Assembly: GCA_963764565.1 (NCBI GenBank)
Contig: CAVXTD010000015.1
Span: forward strand, 6,377 to 70,376
Source: DATBLE01 sp963764565
GTDB lineage: Bacteria; Actinomycetota; Thermoleophilia; Gaiellales; Gaiellaceae
DNA length: 64,000 nucleotides
Direction: 5' to 3'
Position 1 is the first letter of the stretch. Every line of letters starts with the position of its first letter. Positions 16,284-26,598 of this stretch are shown here, piece by piece. Position numbers and translations under genes: made by a program. The notes below the pieces were generated by a model. That model ran no database searches, was not told where the DNA came from, and was given only the letters and a program-made list of their open reading frames with translations.

Positions 16284-17183
16284 GTGAACGTTGCCGTCAT
16301 CGACGTCGGGTCGAACACGATCCGCCTGCTGGTCGCCTCCCGCTCGCCGCGGGGCCTGACCCAGGTCGCCCGTGCCAAGCGGGCGGTCGGTCTCGGGGCC
16401 GACATCGAGCGTGACGGTGCGATCTCGGCGGCGAAGATGGCGGAGGCCGCCGAATGTCTCTCTCGCTTCATGAGCGAGGCGCGCCGTGCGGGGGCCGTTC
16501 TGTTCGACGTCGTCGTCGCCTCGCCGGGCCGTCAGGCGGAGAACGGAGATCAGCTCGTGCACTCGCTGTCCCGGGCGGCGGGCACGCTCGTGCGTGTGCT
16601 CTCGCGGGACGAGGAGGCGCGTCTGGCGTTCGAGGGCGCGCTCGCTCGGGCGAAGCCCGCCGGGGCCGTGGCCGTTTGCGACGTCGGCGGAGGCTCGACG
16701 CAGACCGCGGTGGGGACCGCCGCGGGCGGGCCGGCCTGGCTGCGGTCGGTCGACCTCGGCTCGCTTCGGCTCAGCAGGCGCATCCCGTGCTCGGACCCTC
16801 CCCGCAAGGACGAGATCGACGCGCTCCGAGCCGAAGCGCGATCCGTCCTCGGGCAGCTGACGCCGCCGCTTCCCGCCGAGGCGATCGCGGTCGGCGGTAC
16901 GGCGCGGGGGGCGAGGAGGATGGTCGGACGGACACTCGGCCCGAACGAGCTCAAGAGCGCGTTGCGTCTGCTGCGCAGAGAACCGGCCCGTGCGGTGGCG
17001 GCCCACTACGACGTCGACGTCTGGCGCGCGAAGGCGCTTCCGGCAGGGTTGGCGATCCTCGCCGAGCTCCAGGCGCTTCTCGGCGTCCCGTTTCAGGTCG
17101 GTCGGGGCGGGCTACGGGAAGGCCTCGCGCTCGAGCTGCTCGACCGACTCGAGTACGGCCAGGTCGCGCGCGTAGCTGAGTAG
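16284..17183 (+). CDS. ppx: Exopolyphosphatase, Ppx/GppA family
   Basis: This 299-residue protein has the ASKHA ATPase fold. It shows 'VIDVGSNTIRLLVA' (phosphate 1 loop), 'CDVGGGSTQTAV' (phosphate 2) and 'AEAIAVGGTARGARRM' (adenosine-like motif). This is the short, two-domain form usual in actinobacteria (Ppx1/Rv0496 type). The enzyme removes terminal phosphates from polyphosphate or acts on pppGpp. It is preceded by a PHO-box-like repeat and follows ppk on the same strand. Its last 72 bp overlap convergently with the Nudix gene. GTG 16284 begins exactly at the conserved N-terminal 'VNVAVIDVG'. Confidence 0.92.
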   Translation: MNVAVIDVGSNTIRLLVASRSPRGLTQVARAKRAVGLGADIERDGAISAAKMAEAAECLSRFMSEARRAGAVLFDVVVASPGRQAENGDQLVHSLSRAAGTLVRVLSRDEEARLAFEGALARAKPAGAVAVCDVGGGSTQTAVGTAAGGPAWLRSVDLGSLRLSRRIPCSDPPRKDEIDALRAEARSVLGQLTPPLPAEAIAVGGTARGARRMVGRTLGPNELKSALRLLRREPARAVAAHYDVDVWRAKALPAGLAILAELQALLGVPFQVGRGGLREGLALELLDRLEYGQVARVAE

Positions 17184-17528
17184 CTCGCGCGCAGCCGCTG
17201 CCGGCAGCCAGCGGGCATCGTCGATCTCGTTCGTCGGGGACAGCGCGCCTTCCCGCGGTTGCATCAGCCAGTACCGCACGAGCTTCGGTCTCCCCTTGGA
17301 GTCGGCATAGGAGCTGCTCGCCACCTCGGGCCCCAGCTCGCAGCGCAGGCCGGTCTCCTCCTCGACCTCGCGGATCGCACACGCCTCGTCGCTCTCTCCC
17401 GGCTCGGCCTTGCCCTTCGGGAGCGTCCAGTCGTCGTACGCCGGCCGGTGGACGACGACGACTTCGAGCTCGCCGTGGTTGTCCCGGACGACGACACCGC
17501 CTGCCGCGCGCACGACCCGCTCGCTCAC
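17112..17528 (-). CDS. Nudix hydrolase
   Basis: This 138-residue Nudix domain has an intact catalytic box running from 'GKAEPGESDEA' through 'REVEEETGL' (GX5EX7REUXEEXGU). The N-terminal 'RAAGGVVVRD' and 'EVVVVHRPAYDDWTLPKG' resemble MutT1 or diadenosine-polyphosphate hydrolases, which often pair with CHAD or polyphosphate genes. GTG 17528 overlaps the CYTH-CHAD stop (GTGA), so the two are co-translated. Its 3' end overlaps ppx tail to tail. A role in clearing nucleoside or inositol polyphosphates, or polyphosphate itself, is plausible from context but not shown. Confidence 0.88.
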   Translation of the reverse strand: MSERVVRAAGGVVVRDNHGELEVVVVHRPAYDDWTLPKGKAEPGESDEACAIREVEEETGLRCELGPEVASSSYADSKGRPKLVRYWLMQPREGALSPTNEIDDARWLPAAAARELLSYARDLAVLESVEQLEREAFP

Positions 17529-18947
17529 GTGAAGGCGGCCCGGCCCGCCTTCTCGAGGTCGCGCCAGGCGCCGGGGAAGGCACGCCGGGCTGCCTGCTTG
17601 CGGATCCGCTGCCGTTCGACGAGCCGGCCGGCCGCCAGGGCGGTCCGGCTGCCGTCCCGAACGGCCAGCTCGCGGATTCGCGCCTCGGCGACGCAGGCGT
17701 CCTGGTGCTCTCCGATCACGTCCTGAAGGTTCTTCGCCCTCCGCACGAACCGCGCCCCGGCCTTCCCGAGAACCGGCTCGCCGAGCTCGGCGGCGTAGCG
17801 GGCCCGCTTGGTCTCGATGCGGATGCGGTGGAGCTGGTCGTCGGACGGTCGATCGGGGAGGGCCTTCACGGCCCGGCGGAGGCGGTCGAACGTCGCTCGC
17901 GCGATCTCCGGGAAGCGACACCGTGCCTGCGGCGGCCGGCGCCGTGGACGCGCCCGCGAGCGTGTCGAGGAGCCGGAAGTAACGGTCGTCGACCAGGCCG
18001 TCCAGCATGGCGGCACGGGCACCGGCGCGCTCGTGTACCAGCCGCTTGCGCAGGCTCGTGAAAGCACGCGCATCGTCTCGCTCCAGCGTTGCCGCCTCCG
18101 TGTCCAGATGGTCGAGCAGGACGTCGAGGTCTCTGACCGGCCCGAGCAGGCCTCCGAGCCAGCCGAGCTCCGCGCGCAGCGGCTCGGCCCATTCGGGCGC
18201 GACCAGGCCGCGCGCGGCACGGAGCAGGGAACGCGACCGACGTGCAGCGACGCGCAGCTGGTGGAGGGCTTCCGGATCCTCGCCGAGCCTCACGCCTGGG
18301 TCGTTCGCGAGCATCGTCTCGTACTGCGTGACGAGGAGCGAGCGGAGCCGCTCGACGGGCTCGCCGTTCACCCGCGCTCGCTCTGGACGCGTGGGCGCGA
18401 GGACTCGCTGGAGCTTCGGGATGCCGTCGCCGCGCCGGGCACCAGCCTTGCGAAGCGCCTTACCGAGCCGCCCGAGAGGTGCCGTATCGCCGGCCACGAC
18501 CTCGGCTTCGATCTCCGTAAAGGAGTCCGCCCGACGGTGTCCGTCGAGGACGTCGACGCTGTCGATCACGACTTCGATCCGGCTCGGGCCCTCGGCGACG
18601 GTGACGCCGCTGCGGCGGGTCCGCAGCTTCGCGACCGGTTGGAGGCCGTTGTGCGCGCGGAGCAGCGCCGGAAGGAGACGCAGCAGTGGCTCGGGTGGTC
18701 GCGACGGGCCTCCGGTCTGCTCCAGCTCGAGCCGGCCCTCCTCCGCCGGGAGCTTCAGCTGCCAGACGCCGGCCGTGTTCTCGACCCGTCGGCGAAGGGT
18801 GATTCCCGAGCGCAGCAGCCGCAGGTCCGGAGTGTCGTGATAGGTGGAGGTGAACGTGCGGGGAGGAAGCGGCGTACCCCCGAGGTCGGGCAGAGCAAAG
18901 CCCGAATCGGCGTCGAGCTTGAGCTCGCGTTCGACGGTCTTCTTCAC
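17525..18947 (-). CDS. CYTH-CHAD domain protein (one frameshift)
   Basis: The N-terminal CYTH domain begins 'TVERELKLDAD' (the ExExK signature) and continues with 'TFTSTYHDTPDLRL', 'ITLRRRVEN' and 'WQLKLP', forming the triphosphate tunnel fold. From about residue 215 a CHAD domain follows, with conserved histidines in 'EALHQLRVAARRSRSLL' and, after a frameshift near 17935, 'DQLHRIRIETKRARYA'. The repaired length is about 474 residues. CHAD domains bind polyphosphate granules, and CYTH domains cleave inorganic triphosphate or bind it. Location next to ppk, ppx and Nudix supports a polyphosphate role. ATG 18947 is the only good start. Confidence 0.9.
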
Positions 18948-19017
18948 CCGTTGAATCGTAGTCCGCTCTTCCCGCCATCACGGCTTCGGCGTCCGGCGCC
19001 GCGGTAAGCTCGGCCGG

Positions 19018-19713
19018 ATGGCGAAGGTCCTGATCGTCGAGGACGACGAGATCATCGCGCAGGGCATGGCCACCCACCTGGCTGCGGAGGGCTTCGACCC
19101 GATCGTGGTCGGCAAGGGAGATCAGGGCCTGGCGCGGCTTCGCTACGAGCAGCCGGACGTTTGCGTGCTCGATCTGATGCTGCCCGAGCGGGATGGGTGG
19201 AGCGTGATCGAGACGGCCCGCGCGGAGGGGATCGGCACGCCGATCGTCGTGGTCAGCGCCCGTGGCACCGAGCACGACCGCGTGCACGCGCTCGAGATCG
19301 GCGCGGACGACTACCTCGTCAAGCCGTTCTCGATGAAGGAGCTCACCGCGCGCGTGCGGGCCGCCGCCAGGCGCGGCGCGCGTCCGCAGGAGACGCCGCG
19401 CGGCGAGGCGATCGAGGTCGAGGAGCTGAGGATCGACCCGCGCGAGGTGCAGGCCTATGTTGCGGGCGAGAGCGCGGATCTGACCCCGACCGAGTTCCGG
19501 CTGCTCTACGCCCTCGCTCTGGAGGGGGGCCGCGTCGTCACGCGGGACGAGCTGCTCCAGCGCCTGTGGGGCCGGCGCGAGACGCATCGCGACCGGACCG
19601 TCGACGTCTTCGTCAAGAAGCTGCGCGAGAAGCTCGACCTTCCGGGCGCGACCCACACCTTCATCCAGACCAGGTACGGCGTCGGCTACAAGTTCGAGCC
19701 GGTCGCCAAGTAG
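19018..19713 (+). CDS. Second PhoP/RegX3-like response regulator (orphan)
   Basis: This is a 231-residue OmpR-family regulator, collinear with the one at 13440 over its whole length. Both share 'MxKVLIVEDD', 'LARLRYE', 'VLDLMLP', 'DDYLVKPFSM' and 'LTPTEFRLL'. The phospho-acceptor Asp and the Lys are conserved. No histidine kinase is adjacent, and no PHO-box-like repeat is seen upstream, so it is an orphan copy from a local duplication. The DNA-recognition helix region ('HRDRTVDVFVKKLREKL') is nearly the same as in the first copy. It could therefore bind the same sites. The 3' end overlaps the SRPBCC gene by 28 bp. Confidence 0.9.
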   Translation: MAKVLIVEDDEIIAQGMATHLAAEGFDPIVVGKGDQGLARLRYEQPDVCVLDLMLPERDGWSVIETARAEGIGTPIVVVSARGTEHDRVHALEIGADDYLVKPFSMKELTARVRAAARRGARPQETPRGEAIEVEELRIDPREVQAYVAGESADLTPTEFRLLYALALEGGRVVTRDELLQRLWGRRETHRDRTVDVFVKKLREKLDLPGATHTFIQTRYGVGYKFEPVAK

Positions 19714-20153
19714 TCGCGGAGCTGGCGCTCGCCGCGCTTCATCGCCCACACGTGGTTCGCTCGGAACAGCGGGCGCAGGAGCGGGGTCAGGTACTTGAGC
19801 AGCGGCTTGTTCACCCGCGGCCGCCAATCGAGCACCGCTTCCGTTCCTTCCGGCGTCTCCGTCAGGCGCCACTCGCCGGTGCCGTCGAAGTCACCGCTCA
19901 ACCGGCTCAGGATGCGCGTCGGGCGCTCCGCTTCGACCACCTCGAGCCCGAAGCGCACCTTGTAGGGGAGGAACGCCTTGACGAGGAGCCGGTTGCGCTT
20001 GCCCGCGCGCGGCTCGCCCGGGTCGCCCTCGGCACTGATCACGAACTCCGTCCACCAGCGCTCGTACCCGAGCGGGTCGCCGATCGTCTCGTAGACCCGG
20101 TCGATCTCCGCCGGGACGAGCCAGCGATCGAGGAAGCGGTAACCGGGCTGCAT
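19686..20153 (-). CDS. SRPBCC-family (polyketide cyclase/START-like) protein
   Basis: This 155-residue protein begins 'MQPGYRFLDRWLVPAEIDRVYETIGDPLGY', giving the helix-grip start of SRPBCC domains. 'RFGLEVVEAERPTRIL' and 'GTGEWRLTETPEGTEAVLDW' are typical strands, and the C-terminal helix ends 'MKRGERQLRDYL'. The fold makes a hydrophobic ligand-binding cavity. No catalytic signature allows a specific function. It overlaps convergently with the orphan regulator by 28 bp. Upstream, malQ on the same strand ends 39 bp away after running in the same direction, so the two may be co-transcribed. Confidence 0.82.
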   Translation of the reverse strand: MQPGYRFLDRWLVPAEIDRVYETIGDPLGYERWWTEFVISAEGDPGEPRAGKRNRLLVKAFLPYKVRFGLEVVEAERPTRILSRLSGDFDGTGEWRLTETPEGTEAVLDWRPRVNKPLLKYLTPLLRPLFRANHVWAMKRGERQLRDYLATGSNL

Positions 20154-20192
20154 GGCCGTAGTATCCGCCGTTTCGGGCGATTGCGCACTCGG

Positions 20193-21410
20193 TCAGAAAT
20201 GGAGACGGCCGGCGGCATCGGTTACGGCCCGCAGGCGCGCCGCGAGTCGTCTCGTCAGCTGGCCGCGGCGCAACTGCCACAGCCAGTTGCCCTCGCTGGT
20301 TCCGGGCAGGTTCATACGCGCCTCGCCGCCGAGTGAGAGGACGTCCTGCGCCTGAACGATCGCGAGATCGGCCGGCGAGGAGAAGGCGGCTTCGATCAGC
20401 TCCCAGCTCGGGTCGAGCCCGGGCAGACCGGTCGCCGCTCGTTCGCGCCTGGACAGCGTGTTCCACCAGCCGAGGGCGGTGTCGCAGTCGTGTGTCCCCA
20501 CGTAGACGACGCTTCGTCGGCGGTGGTTCTCGGGCCGGTGCGGGCTCGAGCGCGGGCCGCTGTAGGCGAACTGCATGACGACCATGCCCGGGAACCCGAG
20601 GCGGTCGCGCAGCTCCTCGACCTTGGGCGTGATCACGCCGAGATCCTCCGCGACGAGCGGTAGCGGCCCGAGCTCCGACTCGGCAACGTCGAAGAGCTCG
20701 GCGCCCGGGCCGCGGCGCCAGTGCCCGTTCTTCGCCGTCCGGTACCGCGCCGGCACGGCCCAGTAGGAGACGAACCCGCGGAAGTGGTCGATGCGCGCGG
20801 CGTCGTAGAGCTCGAACGTGCGGCGGAAGCGCTCGACCCACCAGCGGTAGTGCTGGACTCGGAGCGCGCTCCAGTCGTACAGCGGATTGCCCCAGAGCTG
20901 GCCGACCGCACTCAGGTCGTCAGGCGGGGCGCCCGCAACCACCCCGGTCTGGAAGAGCTCGGGGTGGGCGGCCATGTCGGCGCCGGCCTGGGCGACGTAG
21001 ATCGGGACGTCGCCGAGCAGGCGCACACCGCGCTCCGCCGCGTACCTGCGAAGCGCGCTCCACTCGCGGTCGAAACGAACCTGGTCGGCGATCGTCTGGC
21101 GGCTGGACGCGCTACCGGCAAAGGCGGCCCAGTCGGCGATCCAGTAGGCCTGACGGGCGACGAACTCCTCCAGTTCGTCCGCGGTGACCTGCGCCCGGGG
21201 CCGCTCGAGGTAGCCGGGGTGCGCCGCGAACGCGGACGAAGAGGAGTACGGGGAACCGGCCCAGTCCGGTGGTCCGAGCGGCAAGAGGGCCCACCACGAT
21301 TGCCCGGCGTCGACCAGCCAGTCGACGAAGCGGTAGGCCTCGCGGCCCAGCCGTCCTCCCGGTAGGGAGGAGATGTGCAGCAACACACCACTCGCTCTCG
21401 AAATCTGCAT
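20193..21410 (-). CDS. malQ: 4-alpha-glucanotransferase (amylomaltase)
   Basis: This GH77 enzyme of 405 residues disproportionates alpha-1,4-glucans. It starts 'RASGVLLHISSLPG' and carries 'ALLPLGPPDWAGSPY'. The catalytic triad positions are visible as 'AARIDHFRG' (nucleophile Asp), 'LVAEDLGVIT' (acid/base Glu) and 'YVGTHDCDTALGW' (Asp). It is shorter than the usual 500 residues but similar to compact bacterial MalQ forms. The ATG lies 42 bp from glgE, which is divergent, so the promoters overlap. Within the island it would trim and recycle maltodextrins released by GlgX. Confidence 0.93.
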   Translation of the reverse strand: MQISRASGVLLHISSLPGGRLGREAYRFVDWLVDAGQSWWALLPLGPPDWAGSPYSSSSAFAAHPGYLERPRAQVTADELEEFVARQAYWIADWAAFAGSASSRQTIADQVRFDREWSALRRYAAERGVRLLGDVPIYVAQAGADMAAHPELFQTGVVAGAPPDDLSAVGQLWGNPLYDWSALRVQHYRWWVERFRRTFELYDAARIDHFRGFVSYWAVPARYRTAKNGHWRRGPGAELFDVAESELGPLPLVAEDLGVITPKVEELRDRLGFPGMVVMQFAYSGPRSSPHRPENHRRRSVVYVGTHDCDTALGWWNTLSRRERAATGLPGLDPSWELIEAAFSSPADLAIVQAQDVLSLGGEARMNLPGTSEGNWLWQLRRGQLTRRLAARLRAVTDAAGRLHF

Positions 21411-21452
21411 ACGGTTTGAACGGAGCCGTTCCAGGAACACTGACCGTACGCG

Positions 21453-23270
21453 ATGCCCCTGCCCCAGACCATGCCACCTCGCATCCAGATCGAAGACGTC
21501 TGGCCCCAGCTCGACTGCGGCCGCTACCCCGTCAAGCGCTCCGTCGGCGACTCGGTCGAGGTGTGGGCGACGATCTTCCGCGACGGCCACGAAGCGCTCG
21601 GTGCCGCGGTGCTCCACCGCGCGCCGGGTTCGGCCGTATGGGAGGAGACGCCGATGCGCCAAGTCGAGGCCGACCGCTGGACCGGCACCTTCACCATCGA
21701 CGTCTGCGGCCGCTGGGAGTTCACGGTGCAGGCATGGGTCGACCGGTTCGAGTCGTGGCGCGAAGAGCTCCGCCGCAAGGTCGAGGCCGGGCAGACGGAC
21801 CTGGAGGGGGAGCTGGCGGAGGGAGCGGTGCTACTGAAGGTGCTCGAGCTGGATGTCGAGGCCGGGCTTGCCTCCACCGAGCACGACCGGTCGGAGGAAA
21901 CGCAACCCGCGCGCACCTTCGCGGTGGACGTCGACCGGGAGCGCGCCCGCTTCGGCAGCTGGTACGAGCTCTTCCCACGGTCGTGGGGCGGCTTCGCCGG
22001 CGTCGAACGCATGCTGCCGCAGCTGGCCGAGCTCGGCTTCGACGTCGTGTACTTCCCGCCGATCCATCCGATCGGGGAGACGAACCGCAAGGGGCGCAAC
22101 AACGCTCTGGGTGCGGCCGCGGGCGATCCGGGCAGCCCGTGGGCGATCGGCTCGGCCGCCGGCGGGCACACGGCGATCCACCCCGACCTGGGGACGGAGA
22201 AGGACTTCGACCGTCTGGTCGCCGCTGCCCGCGCAGACGGGATGGAGATCGCGCTCGACTTCGCCATCCAGTGCTCGCCGGATCATCCGTGGCTGAAGGA
22301 GCACCCGGAGTGGTTCCACCGGCGGCCGGACGGCACGCTCAAGTACGCGGAGAACCCGCCGAAGCGCTACCAGGACATCTACAACGTCAACTTCGAGAGC
22401 CGGGACCGGGAGGGGCTCTGGGCAGCGTTGCGGGACGTCGTCCTCCACTGGGTTCGCCGCGGCGTGAAGGCGTTCCGGGTGGACAACCCGCATACGAAGC
22501 CGCTGCCGTTCTGGGAATGGCTGATCGCGGAGGTGCGCCGCGTCGATCCCGATGTCGTCTTCCTCTCCGAGGCGTTCACGCGTCCCGCGATGATGGCGGC
22601 GCTCGCCAAGGCGGGCTTCAGCCAGTCGTACACCTACTTCACCTGGAAGAACACGAAGGCGGAGCTGACCGAGTACCTGACGCAGCTGACCCGCTCGGAG
22701 CTGCCCGAGTTCTTCCGGCCGAACTTCTTCGTCAACACCCCGGACATCCTCCACGAGTACCTCCAGCGGGGCGGCCGGCCGGCGTTCGAGGCGAGACTCG
22801 TGCTCGCGGCGACCCTCTCGCCGAGCTACGGGATCTACTCGGGCTACGAGAACCTCGAGAGCGTGTCGGTGCACGGCGGGAGCGAGGAGTACCTGAACTC
22901 GGAGAAGTACGAGGTGAAGGCGCGGGCTCTCGACGGGCCGCTGCTGCCCCTGATCAAGCGGCTGAACGCGATCCGGCGAGAGAATCCCGCGCTCCAGTGG
23001 CTCGTGGGGCTCGACTTCCTCGAGACGGAGAGCGAGCACCTGATCGCGTACGCTCGCCGTCGTGAGGGCAATCTGTTGATCGTGTGCGTCAACCTCGACC
23101 CGCTGGCCGAGCACGAAGGGGTCGTCGTCGCGCCCGTATCGCTCGGCCTGCCGCCTGCGTACGCAGTGTCGGAGCTCCTGAGCGGCAAGAGCTTCCAGTG
23201 GCGCGTCGGCCGCAACTACGTGAAGCTCGGCCCCGGCCAGTCCCATGTCCTGCGCGTGGAGACCCTGTGA
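21453..23270 (+). CDS. glgE: Alpha-1,4-glucan:maltose-1-phosphate maltosyltransferase GlgE
   Basis: This 605-residue GH13 subfamily 3 enzyme has an N-terminal beta-domain ('EDVWPQLDCGRYPVKRSVGD') typical of GlgE. The catalytic barrel shows 'VYFPPIHPIGETNRKGRNN', 'AFRVDNPHTKPLPFWEW' (nucleophile Asp) and 'DVVFLSEAFTRP' (acid/base Glu). The 'HTKP' and 'PKRYQDIYN' elements separate GlgE from other GH13 enzymes. It uses maltose-1-phosphate made by maltokinase to extend alpha-1,4-glucan. It is followed by a 301-bp gap with several short repeats before treS. The start could be ATG 21453 or ATG 21471. Confidence 0.95.
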   Translation: MPLPQTMPPRIQIEDVWPQLDCGRYPVKRSVGDSVEVWATIFRDGHEALGAAVLHRAPGSAVWEETPMRQVEADRWTGTFTIDVCGRWEFTVQAWVDRFESWREELRRKVEAGQTDLEGELAEGAVLLKVLELDVEAGLASTEHDRSEETQPARTFAVDVDRERARFGSWYELFPRSWGGFAGVERMLPQLAELGFDVVYFPPIHPIGETNRKGRNNALGAAAGDPGSPWAIGSAAGGHTAIHPDLGTEKDFDRLVAAARADGMEIALDFAIQCSPDHPWLKEHPEWFHRRPDGTLKYAENPPKRYQDIYNVNFESRDREGLWAALRDVVLHWVRRGVKAFRVDNPHTKPLPFWEWLIAEVRRVDPDVVFLSEAFTRPAMMAALAKAGFSQSYTYFTWKNTKAELTEYLTQLTRSELPEFFRPNFFVNTPDILHEYLQRGGRPAFEARLVLAATLSPSYGIYSGYENLESVSVHGGSEEYLNSEKYEVKARALDGPLLPLIKRLNAIRRENPALQWLVGLDFLETESEHLIAYARRREGNLLIVCVNLDPLAEHEGVVVAPVSLGLPPAYAVSELLSGKSFQWRVGRNYVKLGPGQSHVLRVETL

Positions 23271-23299
23271 ACAAGTTCCCTGTTACCAGGCCCGAACAG

Positions 23300-23422
23300 A
23301 CATGTCCCAGGGACAGTCCCTCAGGACTTTCGTCCACACCTTTCTGGGGATCGGCGCCCTGGACTGTCCGCAATTTGCAGATGACACCTCTCTCGAAAGG
23401 ACATGTCCGAGGGACAGTCCCT
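23300..23422. repeat. Two copies of a 22-bp repeat in the glgE-treS gap
   Basis: The copies at 23300-23321 and 23401-23422 differ at one base (ACATGTCC[C/G]AG then GGACAGTCCCT). Each contains the palindrome AGGGACAGTCCCT and starts with the palindrome ACATGT. The gap 23271-23571 holds no gene. It contains this repeat pair and, further on, an inverted/direct repeat cluster. The short arms and dispersed nature suggest a REP-like element. Confidence 0.7.
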
Positions 23423-23515
23423 GGAACGTTTTCTCCACAGCGTCGGTGCGGCGCCGGGCTGTGCCCGGTGCCGCGAGCAGCAGCCCGGTCATCGAGAACT
23501 GTTTCCGACCCGATC

Positions 23516-23571
23516 TCTCAGAAGATCGTCGGCGCGGAGCGCCGGATCTTCTGAGATGAGGATCTTCTGAG

Positions 23572-23575
<4 letters not shown>
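23516..23575. repeat. Inverted and direct repeat cluster at the treS start
   Basis: TCTCAGAAGATC (23516-23527) and its complement (23545-23556) form a 12-bp inverted repeat with a 17-bp GC-rich spacer. A direct copy of GATCTTCTGAGATGA follows at 23561-23575. The last copy runs into the treS ATG at 23572, so the repeat supplies or masks the ribosome binding region. A hairpin here could affect treS translation. Confidence 0.7.
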
Positions 23576-25227
<1,652 letters not shown>

Positions 25228-25231
<4 letters not shown>

Positions 25232-26550
25232 CCCGCCCGAGCTCGACGAACGCGCAGCTGGTCGACTACATCACGACTCAGCGCTGGTACGGATCAAAGG
25301 GGCGCGACGTCGCCTCGGCGCGATCGTCGACGAGGTCGGGCTGCCGGGATTCCTGCTCGCCTCGTCGAGCTGGGCTTCCCCGAGGGGACGCACGAGATCT
25401 ACCAGCTCGCTCTCGACGAGGAGTTCTTGCCGACTCGGCGGCCCGCGGTTCGCCCGCGAGATCGTCCGGCTGATCGGCGCGGGCAAGCCACTGGCTGCGG
25501 GCGAGGGCACGGTCGAGTTCCACCGGGTCGAGGGCGTCGACTCGACGGTCAGCTCGGCGACCTCGCGGCCGGTCGTCGCCGAGCAGTCGAACAGCTCGTT
25601 CGATCTTCGACGGCGAGTCTGGTGATGAAGGTCTTCCGGCGGCTGGAGCCGGGGATCAATCCCGAGCTCGAGATGCTCCGGTTCCTCTCCGGCCGCGGCT
25701 TCCCCAACGTCCCTGCGCTCGGTGGCTGGTACGCGTATCGGGCGTCCGATCGAGGCGACGCTCGGGATCGTGCAGACGTTCGTGCCCGGCGGCATAGACG
25801 GCTGGGAGATGGCGCTCGACGAGCTCGAGGCGGCGCCCGACCGGTTCCTGGGTCGCCTGGGGCGGCTCGGCGAGGTGACGGGTGAGATGCACACGCTGCT
25901 GGCCTCCGGGTCCGACGACCCGAGCTTCTGCCCGGAGGAGCATGGCCTCGAGTCGTTCGGTCTGCTGACCGCGAGCATCGACGAGGAGATCCAGCGGGCG
26001 TTCGTCGAGCTGCCGGACGACCTCGAGGCGCTCGAGCCGATCTCGGGCGGGCGGAGGACATCCGCGACAGAGTTGCGGATGCTCGTCTACGCCGGCACGA
26101 CCGGCAAGATCATCCGCACCACGGCGACTTCCATCTCGGCCAGACGCTCTGGGCGGACGGACGACTGGATGATCCTCGACTTCGAGGGTGAGCCTGCGCG
26201 GTCGCTGCCGGAGCGCCGGCGGAAGCGCTCGCCCCTCCGTGACGTCGCCGCGATGCTCCGCTCGTTCGCGTACGCGGCGTCGGCCGTCGAGATATTGCGG
26301 GGTACCCTGCGCCTCGGGGCTGGGAGGAGCATGCCCGCGAGCCGAGTTCCTCGACGGGATACCTGGAGACGGTCGACTCAGATGATCATTCCGGCGGGCC
26401 GAAGAGGCGTTCGACCGCTCCTCTCCGTCTTCGAGCTGGAGAAGGCGGTCTACGAGCTGCTCTACGAGCTGAACATGCGCCCCGACTGGCTGCCGATTCC
26501 CGTTGCCGGGCATCCTGCGCATGCTCGAGGAGGCACCGGTCACGACGTGA
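25228..26550 (+). CDS. mak: Maltokinase (heavily frameshifted)
   Basis: Collinear pieces in all three frames match the maltokinase (Pep2/Mak) family, which phosphorylates maltose to maltose-1-phosphate. They include 'LVDYITTQRWYGSKGRDVA', 'LVMKVFRRLEPGINPELEM', 'GIVQTFVPGGIDGWEMALD', and the kinase loop 'HHGDFHLGQTLW', followed by 'MILDFEGEPARSLPERRRK' (metal-binding Asp). At least eight breaks lie between 25300 and 26520. The natural end is 'GILRMLEEAPVTT', with TGA at 26548-26550. About 440 residues after repair is normal. This is the densest run of indels in the window. A real pseudogene cannot be fully excluded, but loss of mak between intact treS and glgB would be odd. Confidence 0.82.
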
Positions 26551-26598
26551 GGTTGCCGGCCTCGGCTCGCCTCCGATCGATCGCCCGGACTCGGCCGG

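Noticed and set aside
14964..17006. 680-codon open frame on the minus strand opposite ppk and ppx
   Set aside because: Shadow of the GC-rich coding strand. It is rich in Arg, Pro and Gly, has no family motif, and lies against well-supported genes.
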